NCBI RefSeq assembly: GCF_000321225.1
Contig: NW_004450331.1
Span: forward strand, 186,001-250,000
Length of the DNA: 64,000 nucleotides
Direction of reading: 5' to 3'
From: Odobenus rosmarus divergens
Lineage: Eukaryota > Chordata > Mammalia > Carnivora > Odobenidae
Made by a program: the position numbers and the translations under genes. The number at the start of each line of letters is the position of its first letter. Position 1 is the first letter of the stretch. Shown here in pieces: positions 1 through 10,844 of the stretch. The notes beneath the pieces are model-generated. The model saw only the letters and a program-made list of their open reading frames with translations. It made no database searches and was not told the DNA's origin.

Positions 1-1289
1 ATGCGTGGGGGAGGGGAGAAAGAAAGGAAGTCGGGTTGAGAAGGACAAAGGAAAGAAAAGGAAATCTTCCATTTGGAATGCTGGACCTGAGCCCCTTTCA
101 GGGAAGAGCTTCTTAGGCTGTCTTGGGCACGCTATTTAATTTCTCCTCAGATGCTTTCAGCCCCCCAAGGCTCATCAAAATGACAAATATTTTTTAAGTG
201 GGCCTCTTGCCCCACAAATTTCTGAGAGCCGAGCCTGTAGGAAACTGATAGGGTGTCATCTACCTTCAAACTCCACTTGCAGTGTTTTCCTAAGCCCACT
301 TTTGTCTGGTTCCTAATCCATTGGGTATTAATGTTAATCTGATATTTCTGAAGTGCTTAACGGTGTTTGTCTCTAAAAGGGGCTGTGGAAAAGCAGACTG
401 ATGGATTGGCCATGGATTTGACAGGAATTCAAATTTTGAAAAACAAACCTACTTATCCGAAAGTGCCAAATAACCATCATATGTTTCCCGAAAATAAGAG
501 CGATATATAAAGAATCTTAGACGGTGACACTAATTTCCATGTTTGCTGCACCATTTTAGCACTCCCATAAACTTGTAGTAGCTTTAACAGAAATATGGCT
601 GGATGAGGCATATTTTATTCCGCAGCGTGTGCAAGCCTAATGAATAGAAACTTTAACACGTTCTTAAACAGTCCCTGCTTTCAAACTTAGGGACGTATTT
701 TAACAGACATGCAGTTCACACTGTACCTTTAGTATTTGGGAGAGATAACCTAATATCTGGTTATGATTTACAGGATTGGTCAGATTGGCAGAAGTCCATA
801 TTTTGCCAAACATGGTCATTTTACCAAAGCAGTTCCTTATTTGTTTTCCCCACCGCGCACCTCCAGACGTGGGCACCACTCTGACCCAGTCTCTGGCGAT
901 GCTGTCCTACGACTCCTCCTTGGGGACCATGTTAAAGGTGAGACTTTGAAGTTCTTATTCTTCTCATAAATGCAACTGGGGGACTGGGCCCAAAGATGTC
1001 TGTATTAAGCTAAATTCTGGGTAAGCAAGGCTGAAGTACGTATGTTAAAGTCTATTGAGGACAACATTTTTACCGAATTTTAAAAATCAGCTGTTTTTAA
1101 TATGAAAGCAATGTATCATCTACAAAAAAAGTAGAACATTCCAACAAAAAGAAAAAAATGTAAACATAGTCACATGTAACCTTTGGTATGTATCTTTTGA
1201 GATTTACACTTCTGAAAAAAATCAATCATATCTAATTATGTATAATATATATTGAGTATAATGAAACATGCTTGGATTTAATTAAAAAT
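1..1289. other. Unique non-coding sequence
   Basis: No recognisable repeat, RNA gene or convincing exon. A 68-codon open frame at 763-969 is of chance length and lacks recognised homology. The stretch around 480-700 is balanced, low-repeat sequence of the kind found in conserved non-coding DNA, but nothing seen proves function. Confidence 0.5.
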
Positions 1290-1411
1290 GTGTTTTTAGA
1301 TAGTGGTGATAGTTATGTAACAATATGAACGTGCTTAATGCCACTGAACTGTAACTTAAAAATGGTTAAAATGGTAAATTTTATGTCTATTTTACCACAA
1401 TAAAAAATTTT
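1290..1411 (+). repeat. 3' end of an old L1 (L1MB-like)
   Basis: The stretch with 'agatagtggtgatag', 'gccactgaactgtaactt' and 'ttttaccacaataaaaaa' matches the conserved terminal 3' UTR of mammalian L1M elements, ending in an A-rich tail. A Can-SINE has inserted directly in the tail. The subfamily is inferred from memory of the consensus. Confidence 0.75.
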
Positions 1412-1417
1412 TTAAAT

Positions 1418-1603
1418 TTTTTTTAAAGATTTTTATTTATTTATTTGAGAGAGAGCGAATGAGAGAGGGCATGGGGGGGGTCAGAGGGAGAGGCAGACTC
1501 CCCACTGAGCAGGGAGCCCGATGTGGGACTTGATCCCGGGACTCCAGGATCATGACCTGAGCTGAAGGCAGTCGCTTAACCAACTGAGCCACCCAGGCGC
1601 CCC
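1418..1603 (-). mobile_element. Can-SINE (SINEC), full length
   Basis: Read on the minus strand it runs from the tRNA-derived head (GGGGCGCCTGGGTGGCTCAG, with A-box and B-box-like parts) through a CT-rich stretch to AAATAAATAAA and poly(A). Similar A/T-rich flanks (taaaaaattttttaaat at 1401-1417 and a near copy at 1604-1621) are likely target-site duplications. Confidence 0.93.
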
Positions 1604-1778
1604 TAAAAATATTTTTTAAATAAAATGAAAATCTAGAGAACATGCTACTTTGTTGCTTGTTTTATAACCTAATATATTACAACTCTCTTTCCATGTTGAT
1701 CAATACAATTCAAGAGCATCATCTTTAATGGCTATGAAATATTCCACTTTGTGGATATGTGCTTTAGATTATTTAAAT

Positions 1779-1960
1779 CAGTGGTTCTCACTCTGGCTGC
1801 ACATTATAATCACTTGGAAAGTTTACAAAATACAGATGACCAAGACTTAACTTCCTGAGATTTGATTCAATCAGTCTGGGGAGGGACTTGTATATCACCC
1901 GTTTTTTAAGGCTTCCTGGGTCATTCTAATATTCAGTCAGTGATGGCCAACACTGATTTC
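1779..1960 (+). mobile_element. MER5A-like hAT-Charlie fragment
   Basis: Starts with the 'cagtggttctca' terminal motif. The internal order 'aatcacttggaaagtttacaaaatacagat', 'ctgagatttgattcaatcagtctgggg' in diverged form follows the MER5A consensus. It is non-autonomous and carries no coding capacity. Confidence 0.65.
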
Positions 1961-2224
1961 AATGATCTCTTTTCTCAAACACTGAAGTCATTTCCATTTT
2001 TTTTTAAATAATTTGATGTAATTCTGAAAAAATTAACTTCAGAAGGATTTTGTAACAAACTCCCATAATGATGTATTTAGGTCTGAGTATGATGACCATA
2101 TACTTTACCATCCCAACCAGGATTTCTCAGAGTAAATGGGGCTCCATTATTCAATGCACTAGGACAACAAGCATGTAAGCCAGGCATATCTGGCAAATTG
2201 GGTCATATACGCTTGTGCTATTTA

Positions 2225-2403
2225 TTTATTTTTATTTTTATTTTTAAAGATTTTATTTATTTATTTGAGAGAGCGAGAATGAGAGAGAGAGAGAGCACAT
2301 GAGAGGGGGGAGGGTCAGAGGGAGAAGCAGACTCCTTGCTGAGCAGGGAGCCCGATGTGGGACTCGATCCCGGGACTCCAGGATCATGACCTGAGCTGAA
2401 GGC
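2225..2403 (-). mobile_element. Can-SINE, left part of a compound insertion
   Basis: Minus-strand Can-SINE tail, CT stretch and body, cut at the assembly gap before its head. Together with the copy after the gap it lies between two perfect 16-bp repeats, acgcttgtgctattta, at 2209-2224 and 2625-2640. One outer target-site duplication therefore brackets both pieces and the gap. Confidence 0.9.
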
Positions 2404-2453
2404 NNNNNNNNNNNNNNNNNNNNNNNNNNNNNNNNNNNNNNNNNNNNNNNNNN
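2404..2453. other. Assembly gap (50 N)
   Basis: Exactly 50 undetermined bases inside Can-SINE sequence. The round number suggests a placeholder rather than a measured gap size. Confidence 0.99.
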
Positions 2454-2624
2454 TGAGAGAGCGAGAATGAGAGAGAGAGAGAGCACATGAGAGGGGGGAG
2501 GGTCAGAGGGAGAAGCAGACTCCCCGCCGAGCAGGGAGCCCGATGCGGAACTCGATCCAGGGACTCCAGGATCATGACCTGAGCCGAAGGCAGTCGCCTA
2601 ACCAACTGAGCCACCCAGGCGCCC
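2454..2624 (-). mobile_element. Can-SINE, right part of a compound insertion
   Basis: Minus-strand Can-SINE from the CT stretch to the intact head ('ccacccaggcgccc'). Over the shared part it differs from the left copy at about six positions (for example ccccgcc/ccttgct and gatgcgg/gatgtgg), so it is not simply the same sequence repeated. Confidence 0.9.
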
Positions 2625-2769
2625 ACGCTTGTGCTATTTAAAACATATGGAAACTTTTAAGACATGGGGTAGTTATTACCTAAATGCTATCCCCAAAAAA
2701 CCCACCACATTAATTACATCAAGAGTTTTTAAAAGTACCTGTTTTCCTGAAACCCACAAAGACATTGGA

Positions 2770-2875
2770 AACTATTCACTCATTTAAAAAGTATTTACTG
2801 AATAACTACTACCTGCCGGCTTATGCTAGGCATGGAGGACAGCTGTTAGAAACTAGCAATACACAGTTTCCATTT
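2770..2875 (-). repeat. L2 3'-end fragment
   Basis: 'tatttactgaataactactacctgccggcttatgctaggcatgga' (in diverged form) follows the reverse complement of the L2 3' end, which normally reads from 'ctaggcactgttc...' to 'caataaatatttgttga'. Short and old. Confidence 0.6.
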
Positions 2876-2929
2876 CATAAGTCTATCAGGAATTATATTT
2901 AAACTTCATAAATTTGTTAGGCTAAAAGG

Positions 2930-3412
2930 TATTTGTTTTCATCTGTATGTATGTGATCACTAGCAAAATTGAATTTATTGTTTATGACTATTTGTATTTC
3001 TTCTTTTGTAAATTGTCCATTAACAACATCTTTCTTCATTTGGATATCGTATGTGTTTCAAGTATTTTTCCAGTTTATTATTTGATGTTGAAATTTGTTT
3101 ATGGTGGGTTTTGAGAAGATTAAATCTTTTTTGTAGTCATACCTGTCCATATTTTCCTTAATAATTTCTGACTTTGGAGCCAAAATTCATCTTTGTTTCA
3201 TAATTAATATATCTGGTATAGAATGAAATAAGGATCTTATATTAATGATTCCAAGTGATTAAAAAAATTACCCAGTAGCATTTATTTAAAAAAATGATTT
3301 CCCTTACCAATTTGAAACGGCATCGTAAGCATGCGATACGATCCTATATGTACGCAGCTCTGTTTCAGGGGTTTCTGTTATGTTCTTTTGTTCTGTCTCA
3401 CCAACTTAATTA
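2930..3412 (-). repeat. Old L1M fragment, ORF2 3' region, part 1
   Basis: The plus strand is T-rich and follows the reverse complement of L1 ORF2 3' sequence: 'gtatttcttcttttgtaaattgtc', 'tttttccagtttattatttgatg', 'atttgtttatggtg' and a degenerate 'acccagtagcatttatt'. Stops are numerous. It is interrupted at a TA by Tigger1 and resumes at 6049. Confidence 0.72.
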
Positions 3413-3849
3413 TGAGCATACCTCATTTTATTGTGCTTCTCTTTATTGTGCTTTTAGAAACTGCATTTTTTACAAATTGAAGGTTTGTGGCAACCCTGTG
3501 TCAAGCAAGTCTACTAGCACCATTTTTCCAAAAGCATTTGCTCACTTCGTGTCTCTGTCACATTTTGGTAATTTTCACAATATTTCAAACGTTTTCATTA
3601 TTATTGTATTTGTTATGGTGATCTGTGATCAATGATCTTTCATAATACTATTGTAATTGTTTTGGGGCACCAGGAGCAACACCTTTATAAGACAGCAAAT
3701 TTAATTGATAAATTTTGTGTGTGTTCTGACCACACAACCAACTGGAAGGACCACCAACTGGCCCTTCCCTAATCTCTCTCCCTCTCCTTTGGCCTCCCTA
3801 TTCCCTGACACACAATAATATTGAAATTAGGCCAATTAATAACCCTACG

Positions 3850-4390
3850 ATGGCCTTAAGCATTCTAATGAAAGAAAGAGTCGCCTCTCACTTTAAATCA
3901 AAAGCTAGAAATGATTAAGCTTTAGTGAGGAAGACATGTGAAAAGCTAAGGTGGGGGAAATCTAGGCCTCTTGCACCAAACAGTTGACCAAGTTGTGAAT
4001 GTAAAGAAAAAGTTCTTAAAGGAAATTAAAAGTGCTATCCAGTGAACGTACAAATGATGTGAAAGTAAAACAGCCTTATTGCCAATATGGAGAAAGTCCT
4101 AGGGGTCTAGATAGAAGATCAAACCAGCCACAAAATTCCCTTAAACCAAAGCCTAATCCAGAGCAAAACCCTAACTCTCCTCAATTTTATGAAGGCTGAG
4201 AGAGGTGTAGAAGGCACAGAAGAAAAGTTTGAAGCCGAGGTGCTTGGGTGGCTTAGTAAGCTAAGTGGCTGACTCTGGATTTCAGCTTAGGTAAGGATCT
4301 CAGGATCCTTGGATCAAGACCTGTGTTGGACTCCATGCTCATTGGGGGATCTGCTTGAGGATTCTCTCTCTCCCTCTTCCCCTCCCCCTG

Positions 4391-4421
<31 letters not shown>

Positions 4422-5807
4422 AAATAAATAATCTTTAGGGAAAAAAGAAAAGAAAAGAAAGGTTTGAAGCTAGCAGAGGTTGATTCATGAGGTCTAAGGA
4501 GAGAGGCCATCTGCATAACATAAAAGTGCAAGGTGAAGCAGCAAGCGCTGATGTGGAAGCTGCAGCAAGTTCTCCAGAAGATGTAGCTAAGTTCATCAGT
4601 GAAGGTGGCTACCCTAAACAACAGATTTTCATTCTAGACAAAACAACCTTCTATTGGAAGAAGACACCATCTAGGTCTTTCACAACTAGAGAGATGTCAA
4701 TATCTCACTTCAAAGCTTCACAGGACAAGCTGAATCTCTGGTTAGGGGCTAAAGTGGCAGGTGAATTTAAGTTGAAGCCAGTACTCATTTATTATACCCA
4801 AAATCTTAGGGCCCGTAAGAATTATGCTAAATCTACTCTGCCTATGCTCTGAAAATGAAACAACAAAGCCTGACTGACAGCACAACTATCTACAACATGT
4901 TTTACTGAGTGTTTTAAACCCACTGTTGAGACATAATGCTCAGGAAAAAGATTTCTTTCAAAATATTACTACTCTTTGACAGCACACCTGGTCACCCAAG
5001 AGCTCTGATGGAGATATATGACAAGATGAATGCTGTTCTTATGCCTACTGACACCCATTCTGCAGCCTACCGATCAAGGAGTAATTTTGACTTTCAAGTC
5101 TTATTATCTAAGAAATACATTTCGTAAGGCTGTAGCTGCCATAGATAATGGTTCCTCTGATGGATCTAGGCAAAATAAATGGAAAACTTTCTGGAAAGGA
5201 TTTACCATTCTGGATGCCATGAAGAACGTTTGTAATTCATGGGCAGAGGTAAAAATACCAACATTAACAGGAGTTTGGAAGAAGTTGATTGCAACCCTCA
5301 TGGATGACTTGGAGGGACTCAAGACTTCAGTGGAGGAAGGAACTACAGATGTGGTGGAAATAATGAGGAACTAGAATTAGTAGTGGAGCCTGAAGATGGT
5401 ACTGAATTGCCACAATCTCATGATAAAACTTGGACAGATGGGTTGCTTCTTGTGGATGAGCAAAGACAGTGGTTGCTTGAGATGGAATCTACTCCTGGTG
5501 AATTTCTTCCTGCTGTGAAAATTGCTGAAATGACAATAAAGGACTTAAAATATTACATAAACTTAGTTGACAAAGCAGTTAGAGTTTAAGAGGATCGACT
5601 CCACTTTTGAAAGAAGTTCTGCTGTGGGTAAAAGTTTACCAAACACTACATGCTACAGTTGTCTTATTACCAAACACTGCATGCTATAGTTGTGTTATTT
5701 TAAGAAATTGCCACAGCCTCCCTCCCTCAACCTTTAGCAACCACCACCCCACTCAGTCAGCAGCCATCACCATGGAGGCAAGACCCTCCACCAGCAAAAA
5801 AAATTAG
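3850..5807 (+). pseudogene. Tigger1 transposase pseudogene (pogo-type DDE)
   Basis: Encodes remnants of a pogo-family transposase: an N-terminal CENP-B-like helix-turn-helix region (start near 3850, 'MALSI...') followed by a DDE integrase-like domain. Open pieces survive at 4487-4852 (121 codons), 4936-5127, 5030-5374 and 5383-5589, in different frames. A piece around 4620 reads '[16 protein letters not shown]', retaining the first-Asp region (the family's usual D-E-T is D-K-T here). A second reads 'DSTPGHPRALMEIY', retaining the D of the D-x-x-P-G-H block. The C-terminal acidic part (around 5375-5480) and the basic tail near 5790 are also present. Frameshifts, stops and a Can-SINE insertion at 4236-4455 destroy the gene. 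It is a fossil with no expected activity. Confidence 0.9.
4236..4455 (+). mobile_element. Can-SINE (older copy) inside Tigger1
   Basis: Diverged head ('gaggtgcttgggtggcttag'), body, a long (CT)n run near 4390-4420, 'caaataaataatcttt' and an A/G-rich tail. It is flanked by 15-bp near-identical duplications, agaaaagtttgaagc (4221-4235) and agaaaggtttgaagc (4456-4470), which belong to the Tigger1 sequence. Confidence 0.9.
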
Positions 5808-6048
5808 GACTCAGAAAGCTCAGATGATGGTTAGTATTTTTTAGGAATAAAGTATTTTAAAATTAATGCATGTACATTGTTTTTTTAAGACCTAATGCTA
5901 TTGGATACTTAATAGACTACAGTAGGGTGTAAACATAATTTTTGTATGCACTGGGAAACCAAAAAATTTATTTGGCTTGCTTTACTGTGAGATTCATTTT
6001 AGTGTGATGATCTGGAACCAAATCTACAATACCTCCAGGGTATGCCCA

Positions 6049-6231
6049 TATTTGGTACTGGACTATGTTTTAGTATCTGACTATGCAAGTTCTTCCACCA
6101 AATTCTTCTTTTAAAATATTTTATGGGTTACTCTTGCCTGTTCAATTCTTCCAGGTAAATTTTAGAGGATTTTTTTCCCCAAAAATATCCATTGATTTGA
6201 TTATATATATATATATATATATATATAATCT
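6049..6231 (-). repeat. Old L1M fragment, part 2
   Basis: Continues the L1M interrupted at 3412: 'tggactatgttttagtatctg', 'gttactcttgcctgttcaattcttccaggtaaattttaga' follow L1 ORF2 in reverse complement. It ends in an (AT)n microsatellite at about 6201-6228. Confidence 0.7.
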
Positions 6232-6435
6232 TGAAAAAAAAACAGATTTCATTTACTTATTTGCCAGAGAGAGAGAGAGCACGTGCATGCACAAGCAGGG
6301 GAGAGGGGCAGAGGGAGAGGGAGAAGCAGACTTCCCACTGAGCAGGGAGCCCCATGCGGGACTCGATCCCAGGGCCCTGGGATCATGACCTGAGCCAAAG
6401 GCAGACACTTAACCAACTGAGCCACCCAGGTGTCC
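6232..6435 (-). mobile_element. Can-SINE
   Basis: Minus-strand copy with tail 'gatttcatttacttatttg', (GA)n stretch, body and head ending 'gccacccaggtgtcc'. No clear target-site duplication was seen. It splits the L1M fragment. Confidence 0.9.
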
Positions 6436-6640
6436 ATCAAATATTCTTATATGTCCTATATTTTTCTGATTTTGCAGGATTTTTAAAAACCTGATTCTAC
6501 ATATTTCTTGTTACATATATTTCTTTGTTTGGTTCGCTCTGCGTGTGTGTGTGTGTGTGCACATGTGCAAAGGGGATTCTTTTTTACCCATTTATATTTT
6601 CTAAATGGTTGCTTTATCCTACTGATTCTTCCCAGCCCTA
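6436..6640 (-). repeat. Old L1M fragment, part 3
   Basis: T-rich sequence with 'acccatttatattttctaaatgg' and 'tatcctactgattct' resembling L1 reverse-transcriptase region in reverse complement. It contains a (GT)n run at about 6540-6560. More diverged than parts 1 and 2. Confidence 0.5.
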
Positions 6641-6799
6641 TTTAACAGCGTACTACCATGTTATATCAGACAACAACATACACCAATAACTTGCATAAAT
6701 GTATCCTTTTAAATTTCCTATATTCTCTTTAAAAATAGTATATAGCAATGGTCTGGCTTACTCCGGGTCCAGCCTGTGATAATTCGCACTGTCTATTTT

Positions 6800-7780
6800 T
6801 TCATTCACTACATGCCATTGAGACTTTTCCAGGGCTGCACACTGAGCCAGGCATGAGAATATGATGATAACAAGGGGACAGAAGTTATGAACAAAGAGCA
6901 CAAAGGAGATCTAATTTAGTTGGGATCCCAGTCAGGCATGGCTTTCCTGAGAAAAATGGTATTTAAGCTGAAGCATGGAGGGTGCTCAGGATTTTACTAG
7001 ACAAAGAAGAGGGGAAAGAACATTTGGAACAAAAGAAACAGCATGGAAGGGCCAATCTATAGAACAGGCAGGGGAATGACCATGAATCAGGCTTACATAT
7101 AGGTGGGCGCCAATGTTGCAGAGCATCTGGGACACACTAAGGCTTCTGTATTTAAACTTCGGAGCCGTGGAAAGCAATGAGGACTTGAAATAGAGAAGGG
7201 ACTGAAACACATCTGCATTTTAGAAAGCACCTGGATAGAGGGTGGAGAACAAATTCACAGAGAGTAAGAGAGTTGGCAGGGAGAGTAATAACCAGGTTTT
7301 GGGAGTAGTCCACCTGAAATAACAGGTCTACCTGAATGATGACATTATGAGACCAATAAGTGGAAATGAAGGGGATTAAGGAGGCATATAAGAGACAAAA
7401 AACAACAGGATTTGGACACTGACTTGGATGTGGAATATGAGACTGAGGGAGAAGTCGGGAATGACTTCTAGGATTCTAGGCTTGAGCCAAGTGTTGCTCA
7501 GAGGAGCCATCTCTGTGCTGGGAAACACAAGAGGGCAGATCTGGGGGCAAGGCAAGATTCTAAGTTTCCATTTTGAAAGTTTGGAAGTTGAAGTACCTGT
7601 GAGACATCTAAGTAGATACATCAGATAGATCGTTGATGTATAAGAGAGAGCTCAGGAGAGACGGTTACGCAGAGAATATAAATTTAGGAGTCACCCACAC
7701 ATAGATAGTAGTTGAAATTATGCGAGTGAATAAAATTGCCTTAAAGTGAGTGAAAATAAGCATTAAAAGGCCTAGATCAT
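6800..7780 (-). repeat. L2 (LINE/L2) 3' region, about 1 kb
   Basis: Reverse complement matches the L2 ORF C-terminal and 3' region in order. On the plus strand the landmarks are 'ggctttcctgagaaaaatggtatttaagctgaagcatgg', 'gaatgacttctaggattctaggcttgag', 'gaagtacctgtgagacatctaagtag' and 'gagctcaggagagacgg...atataaatttaggagtcac'. These correspond to L2's characteristic order in reverse. Open frames here are incidental. Confidence 0.78.
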
Positions 7781-8308
7781 AAGTAATTTCAATATGTAAC
7801 AGTCAGGCTCAAGTTGGGTAGAAGGGGGAAGAAACTGACCTTGTGATGGTTAAATATTTTAAGGGTATTTGAGAACATGAAAGGGAAAGGAGGTAAAGGT
7901 TTATAGACTTTAATTAAGTGATCTTTACCCACTGTAAAAATCCTGACCATTTCATTACATTTCTAACGTATTCTAATGAAAAGAACAATTTCCTTGCAAT
8001 TTCTTAGCATACTGCTTTAATTCCCCTTGGTGAAACACAATTTCCCAGCCCCAAATGGCTATGGACTCTTAACTGCATTGGATGTAACTCTCCTTTGGGG
8101 CTGAGTTAACTGCTTAGAGGCCCTTGAACCAAGTGAGGGTCCTTCTTCCTGAGACATTGCCCTCCATCTGTCAGGGTCCTCTCCTCCTAGGGGAGGGTGA
8201 GAACGGGTGTGTTTCCTCAGAGTCACCATCCCAGGCAGGGTTTAGGAACACATCTGTATCAGCCACCTACAGCTAGGCAGGCGCTTCATCTTAAGTGAAC
8301 AAAGCATA
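7781..8308. other. Unique non-coding sequence
   Basis: No repeat recognised and no exon-like open frame. Mixed composition; nothing further is visible. Confidence 0.4.
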
Positions 8309-8520
8309 GGGGGCACCTGGGTGTCACAGTCAGTTAAGTGTGTGACTTTTGGTTTCGGCTAAGGTCCCGATCTCAGGGTTGGGAGATGGAGCCCTGCATC
8401 AGGCCCCGTGCTCAGCAGGGAGTCTTCTCGGGTCTCTTTCTCCCTCTGCCCCTCCCCTGCGCACATGTGTGCATAAGTGTTCTCTCTCTCTCTCAAATAA
8501 ATAAATCTTTTTTTAAAAAA
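8309..8520 (+). mobile_element. Can-SINE
   Basis: Plus-strand copy: diverged head ('gggggcacctgggtgtcacag'), body, CT stretch at 8480-8494, 'caaataaataaatcttt' and a short A tail. It has the extra 'gcgcacatgtgtgcataagtg' segment before the CT run. A weak duplication (gaacaaag/gaaacaaagg) flanks it. Confidence 0.9.
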
Positions 8521-8692
8521 GAAACAAAGGACACTTCATACAATCAAGTGATGGAATTGTGAATGACTAAGGGGTACCTCAGTTTGGGTTGAACAAGCAT
8601 TGCAAACGTGATTCATGTGATTAGGTAATCTATTTGATCAAAGTATTTACTAAGAGAAGATAGTGTTTTAGTGACAGAGTCCCATCACAGAA

Positions 8693-9027
8693 TGTGTCTT
8701 AGTCCATTCAGGCTGCTATAAAGAAATACCATAGACTGAGTGGTTCATAAACAACAGAAATTTCCTTCTCACCGTTGTGGAGGCTGGAAGTCTGAGATCA
8801 GGGTGTCGGCATGGCTGAGCTCTGGTGATAGCCCTCTTCCTGGTCCAGAGATGGCTGTCTTCTTGCTCTGTTCTCACATGGGAGAAGGGCAAGAGAGCTC
8901 TCTGGGGTCTCTTTTATATGGGGGAAAATTCCATTGACGAGAGTTCTACCCTCAGGACCTAATGACTTCCCAAAGGTCTTACCTCCAAATACCATCACAT
9001 GTGGAGTTAGGATTTCAGCCTATGTAT
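8693..9027 (-). repeat. MaLR-type LTR (MLT1 class), minus orientation
   Basis: 'ttagtccattcaggctgctataaag', 'gactgagtggttcataaacaacagaaattt', 'gtggaggctggaagtctgagatcaggg' and a terminal 'ccaaataccatcacatg...gttaggatttca' give the reverse complement of a solitary MaLR LTR. The same organisation, in the opposite direction, is seen at 58267-58970. Subfamily not resolved. Confidence 0.6.
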
Positions 9028-9034
9028 TTGGAGT

Positions 9035-9165
9035 TGATAGCAGAGTAGGTTTGAATTCCAGTCTGACCACTTGCTCCACATCTGATCTTGGACAAATTGT
9101 TTCAAATCTTTGAGCTTGCTGAAGCTGTTCAGTTCTCTGAGCTTTAGCTTCTTCATGGAGAACAT
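9035..9165 (+). repeat. Possible MIR fragment
   Basis: 'gtttgaattccagtctgaccactt', 'gatcttggacaaattgtttcaaatctttgagc' and 'tagcttcttcatg' follow the MIR core order (usual 'cttgggcaagttacttaacctctctgagcctcagtttcctcatctg'). Diverged, so a moderate call. Confidence 0.45.
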
Positions 9166-9639
9166 AGAGCTCAAGCACCCTCTGTGATGAGCAGTGGACC
9201 TCACCAAGCATCTAGCATAGACCCCCTCAACTATCTCCCTCCTTTTCCTTCCCCACGAGAAAGGCTGAGGGGATCCTGACAATCTGGGTTTAGAGCTGGC
9301 CGATGCTCTATGACCTCTTTCTCACAACACACCTTCCTCATTTCTAAAATCACAATCCCAGACAAACGACAAGTTTACTTTTAGTGAAAAAAAAAAATGC
9401 AGCACTGCAGATATATTTTGAAATATGAGAACAAGGAAAGTTCAGGCTGAGTTAAAAACTAATGGCAATCTCATAGAGTCCCCTGTATGACAAAAGAAGC
9501 ACAAGTGTTTCCAATAGTTCGCTCTCACGTAAATGCCGCCAAACCCACCCTCATTAGAATAGAACTTTCCATTGCATTTCTGGTATTGGCAACAGTTGTT
9601 CTGAGCATTTCATATCCTCTTGTTCATTCCACCACTATT

Positions 9640-9990
9640 TATTAGTTAAGATGTAGATTCAAGTTGCCAAAATGCAGGGACATAAACAACATATAAGTTG
9701 ATTTCTTCCTTAGGAAACTATCTCAGAATTAGTATTCTAGGACCAGTAGGGCAGTTCCACAGTTTTGGACCTAGGCTTTCTCTATTCTATCTTCCTTGGA
9801 TTTTTGGCTCCATCTGCCCAGTGCAAGATGACTCGTTCACATCGTGTGGGCCTTCCAGTTAGTGGGAAATGAACAAAGGAAGGGGATGGAACATCCCATC
9901 CCTTTATGAACTCAACCTGGAGATTACACACATCACTTCCACTCATATTCCATTGGCCAGAACGTAGTCACAAAATCATAACAATCTACA
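9640..9990. repeat. Probable ancient interspersed repeat, class unresolved
   Basis: The segment 'acacacatcacttccactcatattccattggccagaac..agtcaca' is a well-known tail of a mammalian-wide LTR-like repeat, and the preceding 'caagatgactcgttcacat' fits it. I cannot name the family securely. Confidence 0.4.
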
Positions 9991-10030
9991 ATTACTATTT
10001 TAACACATCAAAGAAAGGAAGAAAGAAGGA

Positions 10031-10234
10031 GGGCCTGGGTGGCTCAGTCGTTAAGCATCTGCCTTCAGCTCAGGTCATGATCCCAGGGTCCTGGGATCGA
10101 GCCCTGCATCGGGCTCCCCGCTCAGCGGGAAGCCTGCTTCTCCCTCTCCTACTCCCCCTGCTTGTGTTCCCTCTCTCGCTGTGTCTCTCTCTGTCAAATA
10201 AATAAATAAATAAAATCTTTAAAAAAAAAAAAAA
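10031..10234 (+). mobile_element. Can-SINE, young-looking
   Basis: Plus-strand copy very close to the window consensus: 'gtctgccttcagctcagg', 'gatcccagggtcctgggatcgag', CT stretch, (aaat)n and 14 A. The head lacks the first few bases. It lies between purine-rich aagaaag-type flanks. Confidence 0.93.
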
Positions 10235-10844
10235 GAAAGAATACGGAGACCACTCAGACTCAGCCATAACTTAGGATGGTGAGGCCATTTTAGGGGTATA
10301 ATCTGTGTCCCATGGACATGACAAGAAATGATTATGAAGTAAAGCAAATACATTTTAAAAGAAATACAATAGATTTTTTGACATACAAATATATTTACTT
10401 TCAAACTAGTTAACTTTGGGCACATTTACTCTTTGAAAATTGTTACTGTTCCAGATATTTCTGGATCTTCCTTTTTGTAATTGCCCATTAGAAACAGTTC
10501 ATATCCTACATAAGACTACCTATCTGACTTACTGCTTTTTACTTACAGCTCAATTTTTCTCCAAAAACTGTAAGTCCTCCCAACAGTCATACTTCTCTTA
10601 TTCCTCAGCATTAGTTCCAAATTAGTTTTTAACTATTTTCTAAATCATTTTCCAAGTGTAGATGGGTCATAAGTGAGGAGTTTCTTAAAATATGTTAGGA
10701 GCTCTGAAAGCAGTCCCAAAAATGTTCAAAGAAAAGACATTTATGTGGATCAAAAAGCTCCAGTATGCTTGTTCAAACAGTGAATGACCTTCACCTTATG
10801 ATCATACTTCATACAATTTTTAGGGTAGTGTTACCGGGCCATGT
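10235..10844. other. Unique AT-rich sequence
   Basis: No repeat recognised with confidence and no exon-like signal. Confidence 0.35.

Larger units (their letters stand above)
3413..6048 (+). mobile_element. Near-full-length Tigger1 DNA transposon (pogo/Tc1-mariner)
   Basis: Terminal inverted repeats are recognisable at both ends (gagcatacctcattttat at the left, ccagggtatgcc at the right), flanked by TA dinucleotides as expected for Tc1/mariner-type insertion. After removing the Can-SINE at 4236-4455, about 2.4 kb remain, close to the usual length of the autonomous element. Internal landmarks match in order: 5' UTR ('tttacaaattgaaggtttgtggcaaccctg' region), transposase reading frame, and a 3' end with 'gctcagatgatggttagta'. 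It lies inside an older L1M whose two halves resume on either side. Confidence 0.93.
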
